Source: Rhodospirillales bacterium 24-66-33
GTDB taxonomy: Bacteria > Pseudomonadota > Alphaproteobacteria > Reyranellales > Reyranellaceae
Direction of reading: 5' to 3'
Length of the DNA stretch: 64,000 bases
Assembly: GCA_002281855.1 (NCBI GenBank)
Contig: NCHQ01000001.1
Coordinates: 540,021 to 604,020, forward strand
In this document: positions 34,013 through 43,046 of the stretch, one piece after another
How the letters are laid out: every line of letters begins with the position of its first letter
Numbering within the stretch: the stretch's first letter is position 1
Notes under the pieces: model-generated
What the model was told of the DNA's origin: nothing
What the model saw: the letters and a program-made list of their open reading frames with translations, nothing else
The model's database searches: none
Position numbers and translations under genes: made by a program

Positions 34013-35251
34013 ATGCGTGTACGCAACGGGATTTCCATTCTTCTTGGCTTGATGCTGGCAATGGCCGGCATGGCCGCGGCCTCGGCGCAGCAGACAATCA
34101 AGGTCGCCTATACCGATCCGCTCTCGGGTCCTTTCGCCCAGGTGGGCGACGCCAACCTGAAGCAGATGCAGTACATCATCGATTTCATCAATGCCAAGGG
34201 CGGCGCGCTCGGCAAGAAATTCGAGCTCGTGCCGTTCGACAACAAGTCGCAACCGTCGGACGCGCTGATCGCGCTGAAGAGCGCGACCGATCAGAACATG
34301 CCGTTCATCATGCAGTGCAGCGGGTCGAACATTGCCGCCGCGCTGATCGACGGCGTGAACAAGCACAACGATCGCAATCCCGACAACCGCATCATCTACC
34401 TGAACTGCGGCGCGGTGGCGCCCGAGCTGACCAACGAGCAGTGCAGCTTCTGGCACTTCCGCTTCGACCTGCATGCCGCGATGAAGGCGGAGGTGATGGT
34501 CCGCGCCCTGCCCAAGGACACGACCAAGGTCTATCTCATCAACCAGGACTACCTGTTCGGCCAGTCCGTGCAGCGCGAGCTCAAGACCTATCTCACCAAG
34601 CTCCGGCCGGACGTGCAGATCGTCGGCGACGAGCTGATCCCGCTCGGCAAGATCAAGGACTTCTCGCCCTACATCACCAAGATCAAGGCTTCGGGCGCCC
34701 AGGCGCTGATGACGGGCAACTGGGGGCCCGACATGAACCTGCTGATCAAGGCCGGTATCGATGCCGGTGCAGACCTGCGCTACTACACTTTCTATGCCCA
34801 TCTGGCCGGTGGGCCGACGGCGATCGGCGCCGGCGGCGAGAACCGGGTGCTGTCGGTGATGCCGTTCAGCGAGAACGTCTCGGTCGAGACCGGCAACAAG
34901 GAAGCCGAGGCCTTCACCAAGGGCTTCCGCGACAAGCACAAGTTCGACTTCACCTCGGCCGGCTTCCGCACGATCTTCGAATATCTCCAGGCGGCCGTGA
35001 ACAAGGCGGGGGCGCTGGATGCGACCAAGATCGCCTATGCGCTGGAAGGCATGTCGATCCGCGATTTCCTCGGCTTCGAGACCACGATGCGCAAGGCCGA
35101 CCATCAGCTCATCGGCGAGTACTTCGTGGGCACCTTCAAGAAGGGCGTGAAGTACGATGCCGAGGGCACCGGCCTCGGCTGGGCAACCACGGCGACGATC
35201 CTCGCCAAGGACATCGACCAGCCCAACAGCTGCAAGATGAAGCGTCCCTAG
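34013..35251 (+). CDS. Branched-chain amino-acid-type ABC importer, substrate-binding protein
   Basis: The protein has 412 residues. A Sec signal ends at ASAQ (about residue 27). The mature start QTIKVAYTDPLSGPFAQVGDA is typical of LivJ-type binding proteins of the Peripla_BP_6 group. Conserved stretches are VEL-PFDNKSQPSDALIALKS and YLINQDYLFGQS. Many such proteins in alphaproteobacteria bind aromatic acids or amides, so leucine is not assured. GGAAGGAA precedes the ATG. It is the first gene of the importer operon. Confidence 0.93.
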   Translation: MRVRNGISILLGLMLAMAGMAAASAQQTIKVAYTDPLSGPFAQVGDANLKQMQYIIDFINAKGGALGKKFELVPFDNKSQPSDALIALKSATDQNMPFIMQCSGSNIAAALIDGVNKHNDRNPDNRIIYLNCGAVAPELTNEQCSFWHFRFDLHAAMKAEVMVRALPKDTTKVYLINQDYLFGQSVQRELKTYLTKLRPDVQIVGDELIPLGKIKDFSPYITKIKASGAQALMTGNWGPDMNLLIKAGIDAGADLRYYTFYAHLAGGPTAIGAGGENRVLSVMPFSENVSVETGNKEAEAFTKGFRDKHKFDFTSAGFRTIFEYLQAAVNKAGALDATKIAYALEGMSIRDFLGFETTMRKADHQLIGEYFVGTFKKGVKYDAEGTGLGWATTATILAKDIDQPNSCKMKRP

Positions 35252-35317
35252 GCTCTGAACCCGATGCCCGCTTTCCGATGGGAGAGCGGGCATCGCCCTT
35301 CGCGGCGGACAGGTTCG

Positions 35318-36265
35318 ATGGAAGTTTTCGTCGTCTCCCTCCTCAACGGCCTCGTCTACGGCATGCTGCTGTTCATGCTGGCGAGCGGACTGACGCTCAT
35401 CTTCAGCATGATGGGCGTGCTCAACTTCGCCCACGCCAGCGTCTACATGCTGGGCGCCTACTTCGCCTACACGATCAGCCTCTATGTCGGTTTCTGGCCG
35501 GCGCTCATCCTGGCGCCGCTTCTGTGCGGGCTGATCGGCGCCGCCATCGAGATGTGGGGGCTGCGGCGCGTCCATCGCCACGGCCATGTCGCCGAGCTGC
35601 TGCTGACCTTCGGCCTCGCCCTGATCATCGAAAAGGTCGTGCAGATGACCTGGGGCCTGCTGCCGGTTCCCTACCGGATTCCCGAGCTGCTCGATTTCCC
35701 GCTGTTCCGCGTCTACGGCACGCAGTTCCCGGCCTATCGCGCCTTCATGCTGCTGATCTCGGCGCTGATGTTCGGGGCGATCTGGCTCGGCCTCAGGCGC
35801 ACGCGCGTGGGCCTCGTGATCCAGGCGGCACTGACGCATCCCGAGATGGCGTCGGCCCTGGGCCACAACGTGCCGCGCATCTTCACCCTTGTCTTCGCCG
35901 CCGGCACCGCGCTGGCGGGGCTGGCCGGCGTCATTGGAGGCAATTACCAGGTCACCGAGCCCGCGATGGCCTTCACCATGGGACCGATCGTGTTCGTCGT
36001 CGTGGTGTTCGGCGGCCTCGGCTCGCTGACGGGATGCTTCATCGCCTCGATTTTCATGGGGCTCATCCAGACCTTCGCTGTGGTTTTCGACGTGTCGCTG
36101 GCCGATCTGCTGGCGCAGTTCGGCATCGCCGTCACCGCCAGTACGCCGTTCGCGGAAGTGCTCAACGTGACGCTGCCGCGTATCGGAGCTCTGCTGCCCT
36201 TCCTGCTGATGGTGCTGATCCTCGTGTTTCGTCCGCGCGGCCTGATGGGGACGCGCGACACATGA
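35318..36265 (+). CDS. livH: ABC importer permease, LivH type
   Basis: The protein has 315 residues and about eight membrane segments. Family landmarks are LLNGLVYGMLLFMLASGLTLIFSMMGVLNFAHASVYMLGAY at the start and GNYQVTEPAMAFTMGPIVFVVVVFGGLGSLTG near the end, with the EAA-like cytoplasmic loop between. ATG 35318 was chosen because the first helix starts there. Its stop overlaps the start of livM (ATGA). Confidence 0.94.
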   Translation: MEVFVVSLLNGLVYGMLLFMLASGLTLIFSMMGVLNFAHASVYMLGAYFAYTISLYVGFWPALILAPLLCGLIGAAIEMWGLRRVHRHGHVAELLLTFGLALIIEKVVQMTWGLLPVPYRIPELLDFPLFRVYGTQFPAYRAFMLLISALMFGAIWLGLRRTRVGLVIQAALTHPEMASALGHNVPRIFTLVFAAGTALAGLAGVIGGNYQVTEPAMAFTMGPIVFVVVVFGGLGSLTGCFIASIFMGLIQTFAVVFDVSLADLLAQFGIAVTASTPFAEVLNVTLPRIGALLPFLLMVLILVFRPRGLMGTRDT

Positions 36266-37539
36266 CCCTGCTTCGTCGCAACTGGCCCTGGCTTGTGGCG
36301 CTTGCCGTCCTGCTGGCGTTTCCCTTCCTCTTCTATGACTGGACGAGGGGTCGCCATTCCGGATTTGCCCTGACCTTGATGAGCGAGATCGGCGTCATGG
36401 CGATCTTCGCGCTGTCCTACAACATGCTGCTGGGACAGGCCGGGCTTCTCTCGTTCGGCCATGCGGTGCTGTTCGGCCTGGGCGCCTATTGCGCGGCCCA
36501 CACCGTCAATCTGGTCAAGGCGGGCACGATCTGGTTGCCCACCGAGCTGGTGCCCCTGGCGGGCGGACTGGGCGGGCTGTTCTTCGGCTTCGTCCTGGGC
36601 TGGCTCGTAACCAAGCAGCGCGCCACCGCCTTCGCCATGATCACCCTGGGTCTGGGCGAGCTCGTTTCCGCAGCCGCCCTGATGTTCATGGGCTTCTTCG
36701 GCGGGGAGGGCGGCATCACGATCGATCGTGTAATGGACACCAGCCTGCTGGGCGTCCGCTACACCTCACCCTGGCAGGTCTATTGCCTCGTCCTCGGCTG
36801 GGCGTTCGTGGCTGCCGTCTTGATGAGGCTGCAAATGCAGACGCCGCTCGGCCGGATGGCGAACGCCACGCGCGACAATTTCGAGCGCGCGCAGTTCGTC
36901 GGCTACGACCCGCGGCGGGTGCGATGGATGCAGTTCACCTTGGCGGGCTTCTTCGCCGGGGTCGGCGGCGGCCTCTACGTGATGATCTACGAGATCGTCA
37001 CCTTCGACACCGTTTCGGCGGTCAAGTCGGCCAATGCCCTGCTGGCGGTCTATATTGGCGGCGCAGGGGCCTTCTTCGGACCCGTGCTCGGTACCATCGT
37101 GGTGGTGCTGCTGCAGAGCGGCGTCAGCCTGCTCAGCAACGCCTGGCTGCTCTATGTCGGCGTCCTGTTCATCGTCATGGTCATGTATGCCCCGGTCGGG
37201 CTCGCCGGGCTGATCGGCATGCATGCACCGCTCTGGCGGACGGGCCGGCTGCGCGAGCTGTTGCTGCCCTATCTGCGCGCCCTGCCGCCGGCCTTGATGC
37301 TCTTCCTGGGGTTCGTGCTGCTGGTCGAACTCACCTCGTTCACCACGATTGGCGCCGCGCAGGGCAAGCGGTTCGCGATCGGCGGCCAGACAATCGACAC
37401 CACGTCACCGCTGCCCTGGGCGATTGCCGTCGCGGCCCTGGGAGTGGGCGCGTTCTGGCTGCGTCGGGAGGCACACGCCTTCCGCCTGCGGTGGGATGCC
37501 TTGATGGAAGACGCCAAGCGGCAGGCAGGCGCCCCGTGA
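36262..37539 (+). CDS. livM: ABC importer permease, LivM type
   Basis: The protein has 425 residues, longer than LivM proteins of about 330. The LivM core is clear: SYNMLLGQAGLLSFGHAVLFGLGAY and GGLYVMIYEIVTFDTVSAVKSANALLAVYIGGAGAFFGPVLGT. The last 90 residues hold two further hydrophobic stretches (about 340-360 and 385-402) and a basic end, an extra domain of unknown purpose. It overlaps livH and livG by four bases each. The frame is open far upstream but only this part is coding. Confidence 0.93.
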   Translation: MTLLRRNWPWLVALAVLLAFPFLFYDWTRGRHSGFALTLMSEIGVMAIFALSYNMLLGQAGLLSFGHAVLFGLGAYCAAHTVNLVKAGTIWLPTELVPLAGGLGGLFFGFVLGWLVTKQRATAFAMITLGLGELVSAAALMFMGFFGGEGGITIDRVMDTSLLGVRYTSPWQVYCLVLGWAFVAAVLMRLQMQTPLGRMANATRDNFERAQFVGYDPRRVRWMQFTLAGFFAGVGGGLYVMIYEIVTFDTVSAVKSANALLAVYIGGAGAFFGPVLGTIVVVLLQSGVSLLSNAWLLYVGVLFIVMVMYAPVGLAGLIGMHAPLWRTGRLRELLLPYLRALPPALMLFLGFVLLVELTSFTTIGAAQGKRFAIGGQTIDTTSPLPWAIAVAALGVGAFWLRREAHAFRLRWDALMEDAKRQAGAP

Positions 37540-38288
37540 CCGTTCCGGCCATCGAGCTCAGCGACGTGCGCAAGAATTTCGGCGCCACCGAGATCATCCG
37601 GGGGGTCGATCTCGGCATCGCCCGGGGCGAGCGGCACGCCATCATCGGCCCGAACGGCGCCGGCAAGACGACGCTCTTCAACCTGATCTCCGGGCGGTTC
37701 CCGATCAGCTCCGGCAGCATCACCGTCAACGGCAAGTCGACCGCCGGCCTTGCCCCGCAGGAGATCAACCGGCTCGGCCTGTCGCGGAGTTTCCAGATCA
37801 CCTCGATCTTCCCGCGCATGACGGTGTTCGAGAACATTCGCTGCGGCCTGTTGTGGTCGCGTGGCTACCGCTACTCCTTCTGGCACCTGCTGGGCGGCCA
37901 GAAGGCGCTGAACGCCGAGGCGGACCGGCTGCTCGACCGGCTGAACCTCGGCGACCGGCGCAACGTGCAGGCCGGTCTGCTGTCCTATGCCGAGCAGCGG
38001 GCGCTGGAGATCGGCATCACCATCGCAGGCGGCGCCGACATCATCCTGCTCGACGAACCCACCGCCGGCATGAGCCACAGCGAGACCGACGCCGCCGTCG
38101 AGCTGATCCGCGGCGTGTCGGAAGGCAAGACGCTGATCATGGTCGAGCACGACATGAGCGTGGTGTTCGGCCTGGCCGACCGCATCACCGTGCTGGTCTA
38201 TGGCGAGGTCATCGCCTCCGACACGCCGGCCGCCATCCGCGGCAACGCCGCCGTGCAAGAGGCTTATCTCGGGACGATCGCAGCATGA
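37536..38288 (+). CDS. livG: ABC importer ATPase, LivG type
   Basis: The protein has 250 residues from GTG 37536, overlapping livM by four bases (GTGA). Walker A is GPNGAGKTT (about 37-45), the signature is LSYAEQRALEIG, Walker B is IILLDEPTAGM and the switch His is in MVEHDMSV. All key residues are intact, unlike those of its partner LivF. Confidence 0.95.
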   Translation: MTVPAIELSDVRKNFGATEIIRGVDLGIARGERHAIIGPNGAGKTTLFNLISGRFPISSGSITVNGKSTAGLAPQEINRLGLSRSFQITSIFPRMTVFENIRCGLLWSRGYRYSFWHLLGGQKALNAEADRLLDRLNLGDRRNVQAGLLSYAEQRALEIGITIAGGADIILLDEPTAGMSHSETDAAVELIRGVSEGKTLIMVEHDMSVVFGLADRITVLVYGEVIASDTPAAIRGNAAVQEAYLGTIAA

Positions 38289-38298
38289 GGGCGGCGCC

Positions 38299-38997
38299 AT
38301 GATGCTCGAGGTCCGCGACCTTCATGCCCTGTACGGCAAGAGCCACATCCTGCAGGGCGTCGACCTAGCGGTCGACGAGGGCGAGATCGTGAGCCTGCTG
38401 GGCCGTAACGGCGTCGGCCGTTCGACGACCTGCAAGGCGATCATGGGGCTGGTGCCGCCGGTCGGGCAGATCAGCTTCAAGGGCCGGCCGATCGCCGGCC
38501 TTCGGCCCGACCAGATCGCCCATGCGGGTGTGGGCTACGTGCCCGAGGACCGGCAGGTGTTTCCCGGCCTCACGGTGAAGCAGAACCTCGAGCTGGGGCT
38601 GAAGCGCGCCGGTGTCTTCGGACGCTGGACCTTCGACGATGTCTTCTCGCTGTTCCCCAATCTCGGCAATCGGCAGGACAATCCGGCCGGCGTGCTGTCG
38701 GGCGGCGAGCAGCAGATGCTCACCATGTGCCGCACCCTGATGGGCGATCCCGACCTCGTGATCATCGACGAGCCGACCGAAGGACTGGCGCCCATGCTGG
38801 TGGAGCAGGTCGGGCGGCTGCTCGACGAGATCGCGCGGCGCGGTACGGCGATCCTCCTGGTCGAACAGAAGCTCACCATCGCGCTCAAGATCTCCCATCG
38901 GCTCTACGTCATGGGGCACGGCCGGATCGTGTTCAGCGGATCTCCCGCCGAACTCACGGCTAGTTCGACGGTCCGCAAGGAGTGGCTCGAAGTGTGA
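38299..38997 (+). CDS. livF: ABC importer ATPase, LivF type, with Arg in place of the Walker A Lys
   Basis: The protein has 232 residues. Walker A reads GRNGVGRSTT (36-45): the invariant Lys is replaced by Arg41, encoded by CGT at 38419-38421. The signature LSGGEQQ, Walker B DLVIIDEPTEGLAP and the switch region VEQKLTIAL are otherwise typical; the switch His is a Gln-type variant as in many LivF proteins. Arg can coordinate the beta-phosphate less well, so this half may hydrolyse ATP weakly while LivG does the main work. Similar Arg forms occur, to my knowledge, in some other proteobacterial LivF proteins. Start ATG 38299 follows a purine-rich stretch and 10 bp after livG. Confidence 0.92.
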   Translation: MMLEVRDLHALYGKSHILQGVDLAVDEGEIVSLLGRNGVGRSTTCKAIMGLVPPVGQISFKGRPIAGLRPDQIAHAGVGYVPEDRQVFPGLTVKQNLELGLKRAGVFGRWTFDDVFSLFPNLGNRQDNPAGVLSGGEQQMLTMCRTLMGDPDLVIIDEPTEGLAPMLVEQVGRLLDEIARRGTAILLVEQKLTIALKISHRLYVMGHGRIVFSGSPAELTASSTVRKEWLEV

Positions 38998-39155
38998 GCG
39001 CGATCAGCCGGTGGAGGGCAGATCGCTTCTTCGTGAACGGCTTTCGCGTAGCGGAGAGCGCGGGAGGCCGCCTATTGTCGATCGAGGCGACGGCGCGTAA
39101 CGCGACGTCCGGCCGAGCCTTTTACGGCTGACCGTTTCCAGCGAGCGTCCGGGCG

Positions 39156-39419
39156 ATGACACGACTGACTTCCGCAATTCTCTTCTCTTTGTTTCTTGCT
39201 TGCAGTGCCGCAGCACAAACTGACGATGCTGCCTATTGCAAGAAGCTCGGCGACTACGCGACCCGCTATCTGGGCGATGCAGGCGGCAACGGCGGAACGC
39301 GACCGGACTTCGACATCCTCGAAGGAATCGCCAAGTGCAACAAGGGTGACACCGCAGGCGGCATCGCGATCCTCGAAAAGAAGATTCGCAGCAAGGGGTT
39401 CACGCCGCCGTCCCGCTGA
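39156..39419 (+). CDS. Small secreted protein of 87 residues
   Basis: A Sec signal ([17 protein letters not shown]) is cleaved near residue 21; the Cys in LACS may also be a lipobox-like site. The mature 66 residues have two Cys ([14 protein letters not shown] and AKCNKGD), with a helical repeat-like pattern such as seen in small TPR/Sel1-type pieces. I do not recognise the family. It stands alone between the importer and the cold-shock gene. Confidence 0.68.
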   Translation: MTRLTSAILFSLFLACSAAAQTDDAAYCKKLGDYATRYLGDAGGNGGTRPDFDILEGIAKCNKGDTAGGIAILEKKIRSKGFTPPSR

Positions 39420-39607
39420 CGCGCGGGATCGCAGCGCAACATGATGCTGCAGCGCATGAGGCCACTCCGGGAACACAAAAAGGCACTTTCGGGGCAACTC
39501 TCGATTGTCTTGCCGTTGCCGTGGACAGGCGATGGCCAGACAGGGTGAAATATTGCTATCGTAACGACGGCACAGATTTCGCGCCGGAAATTAAGGACAC
39601 TAACCAA

Positions 39608-39808
39608 ATGGCTTCAGGTACCGTTAAGTGGTTCAACGCCACCAAAGGATTCGGATTCATCCAGCCCGATTCGGGCGGAAAGGATGTCTTCGTCCACATC
39701 AGCGCGGTCGAGCGTGCCGGGCTCAACGGCCTGAACGAAGGTCAGAAGATCAGCTACGAGGTTCAGGTGGAGCGCGGCAAGGAAGCCGCGGTGAACCTCA
39801 AGGCCTGA
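39608..39808 (+). CDS. Cold-shock domain protein (CspA family)
   Basis: The protein has 66 residues. RNP1 (KGFGFIQ) and RNP2 (VFVHIS) motifs are intact, and the start [15 protein letters not shown] is diagnostic. It binds single-stranded RNA or DNA as a chaperone. The 188 bp before it contain no other gene and may encode a long leader, usual for cold-shock genes, though no clear promoter is seen. A strong terminator lies 113 bp after the stop codon. Confidence 0.96.
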   Translation: MASGTVKWFNATKGFGFIQPDSGGKDVFVHISAVERAGLNGLNEGQKISYEVQVERGKEAAVNLKA

Positions 39809-39921
39809 GCGCACGTTTCTCGTGGGGACGGGCGGCTTATTGGAAGCTTGCATCGCCGGCACCTGAGAAACGAAGGATACCATTGCGCGCTCGTTGATTG
39901 AGGGGCGCGATGCTAACGGAT

Positions 39922-39962
39922 AAGGCTCCAGTCACCGTCATTGCGGGGACTGGAGCCTTTTC
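39922..39962 (+). terminator. Intrinsic terminator after the cold-shock gene
   Basis: AAGGCTCCAGTC (39922-39933) and GACTGGAGCCTT (39948-39959) form a perfect 12-bp stem with a 14-base loop, followed by a run of T. It is the clearest rho-independent terminator in the window. A weaker hairpin lies just upstream (39882-39910). Confidence 0.9.
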
Positions 39963-39982
39963 TCGTTGGGCTCGGTGGAATC

Positions 39983-41386
39983 GTGCAAGCGTTGGCCCGT
40001 GTTGCGAGTGGAGACTGGAGCGTCGGCGGGCCGCCGGCGTCGTTCGACACGCAGCGTGCTCGGTGTGGGGCGCAGGGAGCTGCGCGCAGGACGATCACGC
40101 GGGCCCTGTTGGCCATTCTCGTGCTGGCGGTCCTGTGCATCGCACCGGCTCCGGGGACCGGCGAACTGCGGGCGGCGACGATCGTGTCGCTCGCGGCCTC
40201 CGCCCCCGCGGCCCTGTTCTCCAGAACCGTCGCGGTCGAAAGTCCGAGGTTGCGCTTGACGGGCATGATCGAGCCCGGCGACGCGGAGAGGCTGCGCGAC
40301 CTGCTGGACAAGCTCAAGGAGTTGGTGCCGCCAAGGCCGGGAATGCCGCTGGCGTCGATCGAGCTGAGTAGTCTGGGCGGCGATCTGTCGGAGGGAGTCC
40401 GGATCGGTGAGCTGCTGAGGAGTTACAGGGTCGTCGCTGTCGTCCGCAAACAGGACCTCTGCCTCTCGGCGTGCGCCCTCGCTCTTCTGGGCGGCAACAC
40501 CGTTCGCACCGGCGCGGCCTATCCCTTCGATTGCAACGTCGAGGTCGGTGGCAAGGTCGCCTTCCATAACTTCTTCCTCGATCGCAGCCACCTCCGGCGT
40601 CTGACCTCCGACGATCCGATCGCTAGTCGCCTTCAGGGGTTCGCCGACGGCCGCAGCGGCGCCGCCATGCTGATCAAGTATGCCGCCGACATGGGGCTGC
40701 CGCCGGCCTTCGCCGCCAACCTGATGGCAAGGCCGGTCGAGGAGTTCCAGTATGTCGAGACGATCGGCGAGTTCCTGGCGCTCAACCTCTGTCCCATCGG
40801 GCTCGAACGGCCGCGGCTGCCGCTGTCGCATCAGGCCGCCAACGTGTGCAACAACTCCCTGGCGCATCCGGTACCCCTGTCCGCCATCATCGTCGGCCAG
40901 ATCGAGCCGCCTCGAGTGGGGCGGTACATGCTGGAGCGCGTGCAGGACGGGCTGAATGCCGCCCGGGCACGGGGCAAGCTCGCGGACCAACTCGCAACCT
41001 GGTCGGTCATGAGATCCAGGGACGAGATCGAGAAACTCTACGACGACCTCCGCGCCGCGGGCGTCGCTCTGCCGGAGATCGTGGGGCCGACCTTCGAGGT
41101 CGCCGTCAACGAAGCAGGACGAATCCGCGCCGCCTGCTATGTCAGCCTGTCTCCCGCCGATCCGGATCGATACGAGGTCGTCCTGCAGGGGCCGCGTGGT
41201 TTCGCCGAGGCGGTGCGCAAGCCGCCCGCCAATGCGCGTCGCCTGTTCCTCTACGACCACCAGGCCGTCGCCAATCGCCGCCCGTCGTCGGATGGCCGGG
41301 AGCGCGTCGCGGTCGACGTCGAGGATCGGCAAACCCCGCGGCTCGGCTCCCGCCAGCTGCCAGAACGCGACGCATTGCGGCCGTAG
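39983..41386 (+). CDS. Envelope protein with ClpP/crotonase-like fold, unknown substrate
   Basis: The protein has about 467 residues; the start is uncertain (GTG 39983, or TTG 39941, which would overlap the terminator). One hydrophobic segment (about 42-58, LLAILVLAVLCIAP) would export or anchor it. The domain after it has the pattern IELSSLGGDLSEGVRIGELLR, then CLSACALALLGG and KVAFHNFF: the Ser between two Cys and the following Phe-His fit a family of periplasmic ClpP-like serine hydrolases. The C-terminal 200 residues are mixed helical and unassigned. It could be a protease, but this is inferred from motifs alone. Confidence 0.72.
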   Translation: MQALARVASGDWSVGGPPASFDTQRARCGAQGAARRTITRALLAILVLAVLCIAPAPGTGELRAATIVSLAASAPAALFSRTVAVESPRLRLTGMIEPGDAERLRDLLDKLKELVPPRPGMPLASIELSSLGGDLSEGVRIGELLRSYRVVAVVRKQDLCLSACALALLGGNTVRTGAAYPFDCNVEVGGKVAFHNFFLDRSHLRRLTSDDPIASRLQGFADGRSGAAMLIKYAADMGLPPAFAANLMARPVEEFQYVETIGEFLALNLCPIGLERPRLPLSHQAANVCNNSLAHPVPLSAIIVGQIEPPRVGRYMLERVQDGLNAARARGKLADQLATWSVMRSRDEIEKLYDDLRAAGVALPEIVGPTFEVAVNEAGRIRAACYVSLSPADPDRYEVVLQGPRGFAEAVRKPPANARRLFLYDHQAVANRRPSSDGRERVAVDVEDRQTPRLGSRQLPERDALRP

Positions 41387-41413
41387 TGTCGGACCGCGGG
41401 AGGCGCGCCGCGA

Positions 41414-42388
41414 TCAGCGGCCGCCGACGACCCAGCCCGTTTCCTTGGCAAAGGCCTCGAAGAACTCCGTCTCGTAGGCGCGCTCCGGGCTCTCGCGCAC
41501 GAGACTGTCGATGCGCTCGGCATCGTGCCCGACCAGAATGCGCCAGCGTTCGTTGCGCACGCCATCCAGGATGATCGTCGCCGCTTCGGCCGCCGTGGTC
41601 GGCGCTTCCTCGAGGAAGCGCCGTGCGCGCTCCGCGATCATCCGTCGGACGTCGTCGTCCGAGAGTTTGGTGGCATCGATGCCCATCGAGGCGATGCGGG
41701 CGCGCGCCAGCCCGACTTCGTGCGCCGTGATCTCTTCGGTCTGGTTGCCGCTCTGCAGCTTGCGCGAGTTGGCGACGATCGACGTGCCGATATGGCCGGG
41801 CATCACGACCGAGCATTTGATGTGCGGGGCATTGAGGCGCAGGTCGGTGATCAGAGCCTCGGTGAAGCCTTTCACGGCGAACTTCGCGGCGGCATAGGCG
41901 GTCTGCGGGACGTTGGGGGCGATATAGGCCCAGAAGCCGTTCACGCTCGACGTATTGACGATATGGCCCGCATCGGCGCGCAGCAGCATGGGCATGAAGG
42001 ACCGCGTGCAGAGATACACGCCGCCCCAGCAGATGTTGAACGTGCGCTCCCATTCTTCGCGGGCGTTGACGAGGAAGCTGCCGCCGCCGCCGATGCCGGC
42101 ATTGTTGAACAGGAGATGGATGCGATCGGTCTCGTGCTGCTCGGTCAGTTCGTCGCGGAAGCGCACCACCTGCGGCTCGTCGGCCACGTCGGCGACATGC
42201 GTGGTGATGCGCTGGCCCTGGCTGAGCCCGGCGGCCTCGCAGAGCCGCCTGGTCTCGGCCATCGCGCCGGCGGACACGTCACCCAGCGCGATGCTGCAGC
42301 CCTCGGCCGCGAGCTGCCGCGCCAGTTCGCGGCCCATGCCGGTGCCGCCGCCGGTGATGACGGCGATCCTGCCTGCGAAATCCTTCAT
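41414..42388 (-). CDS. Short-chain dehydrogenase/reductase family protein
   Basis: The protein has 324 residues. The cofactor motif is TGGGTGMG (about 12-19), followed by NNAGIGGGG and the catalytic set with Ser in NTSSVNG (about 147) and YAAAK (about 163). The acidic residue after strand 2 is D38 (GDVSAG), which favours NAD. It is longer than the usual 250 by a C-terminal extension of about 70 residues. Substrate unknown. GGAGGAAAC precedes the ATG; the upstream gene on the same strand is a small membrane protein, so they probably form an operon. Confidence 0.93.
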   Translation of the reverse strand: MKDFAGRIAVITGGGTGMGRELARQLAAEGCSIALGDVSAGAMAETRRLCEAAGLSQGQRITTHVADVADEPQVVRFRDELTEQHETDRIHLLFNNAGIGGGGSFLVNAREEWERTFNICWGGVYLCTRSFMPMLLRADAGHIVNTSSVNGFWAYIAPNVPQTAYAAAKFAVKGFTEALITDLRLNAPHIKCSVVMPGHIGTSIVANSRKLQSGNQTEEITAHEVGLARARIASMGIDATKLSDDDVRRMIAERARRFLEEAPTTAAEAATIILDGVRNERWRILVGHDAERIDSLVRESPERAYETEFFEAFAKETGWVVGGR

Positions 42389-42407
42389 GTCGTTTCCTCC
42401 ATTTTTT

Positions 42408-42893
42408 TTAGGCCGGACGAAAGCGCCTGAAGAGCAGGAAGCCCAGCAGGATGAAGCCCAGCAGCACGATGCCCTGCACCACTGCGAAGGGGGGCTCGGC
42501 GCCGGTCGGCGCGAACCTGTTCAGGAAGCCGATCTTCTGGAAGGACTGCACGACCAGGACGAACACGTTGAGATAGAAGGCAAACAGGGCGGTCGCGACA
42601 TAGATCCAACGCCATGCGCCGGCGAGGCGGCCGACATACAGGGCGAGCAGCGCAATCGCCAGCGCGACCGACGACACGATGCCGACGCCGAGCGCCGGCG
42701 TGAACACGGTGATGGGAAAGAGGAAGCCGGTCACCGTCGTCAGCACGGTGAAGAGCAGGAACACCGAGTTCCACGTATCCAGCCGGCGCCCCTCGAGCAT
42801 GCGCGCGCAGGCGACGGCGCCTGCCGCGATGGCGACCAGGCTGATGACGACGTGCGCGATCGTAAAGGTCGCGATGGACATTCCGAGAACCAT
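42408..42893 (-). CDS. Integral membrane protein of unknown function
   Basis: The protein has 161 residues and about five membrane segments (at about 9-26, 37-60, 64-83, 92-115 and 132-155). No family motif is recognised. ATG 42893 follows AGGAG by a few bases. It lies 19 bp before the dehydrogenase gene. Its stop is followed in the message by a run of A and a GGAGGAAAC site for the next gene. Confidence 0.75.
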   Translation of the reverse strand: MVLGMSIATFTIAHVVISLVAIAAGAVACARMLEGRRLDTWNSVFLLFTVLTTVTGFLFPITVFTPALGVGIVSSVALAIALLALYVGRLAGAWRWIYVATALFAFYLNVFVLVVQSFQKIGFLNRFAPTGAEPPFAVVQGIVLLGFILLGFLLFRRFRPA

Positions 42894-43046
42894 ATTCCGT
42901 CTCCTGGGGATCGCGGCGGCTTGCGCAGACAAATGATGCGCTGACGATGAATCCTGTCACCAGTTTAACGCAACCGTGGGGGAGCGACAGGCCGGTTCCT
43001 GCCATAGTTGTCCCTTAGGCCCGCGGGCTTTCAGGAGGAGCAATTC

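Noticed and set aside
34315..37539. Apparent 1074-codon plus-strand gene
   Set aside because: Only the last 425 codons match LivM; the upstream part is another frame of the binding-protein and LivH genes.
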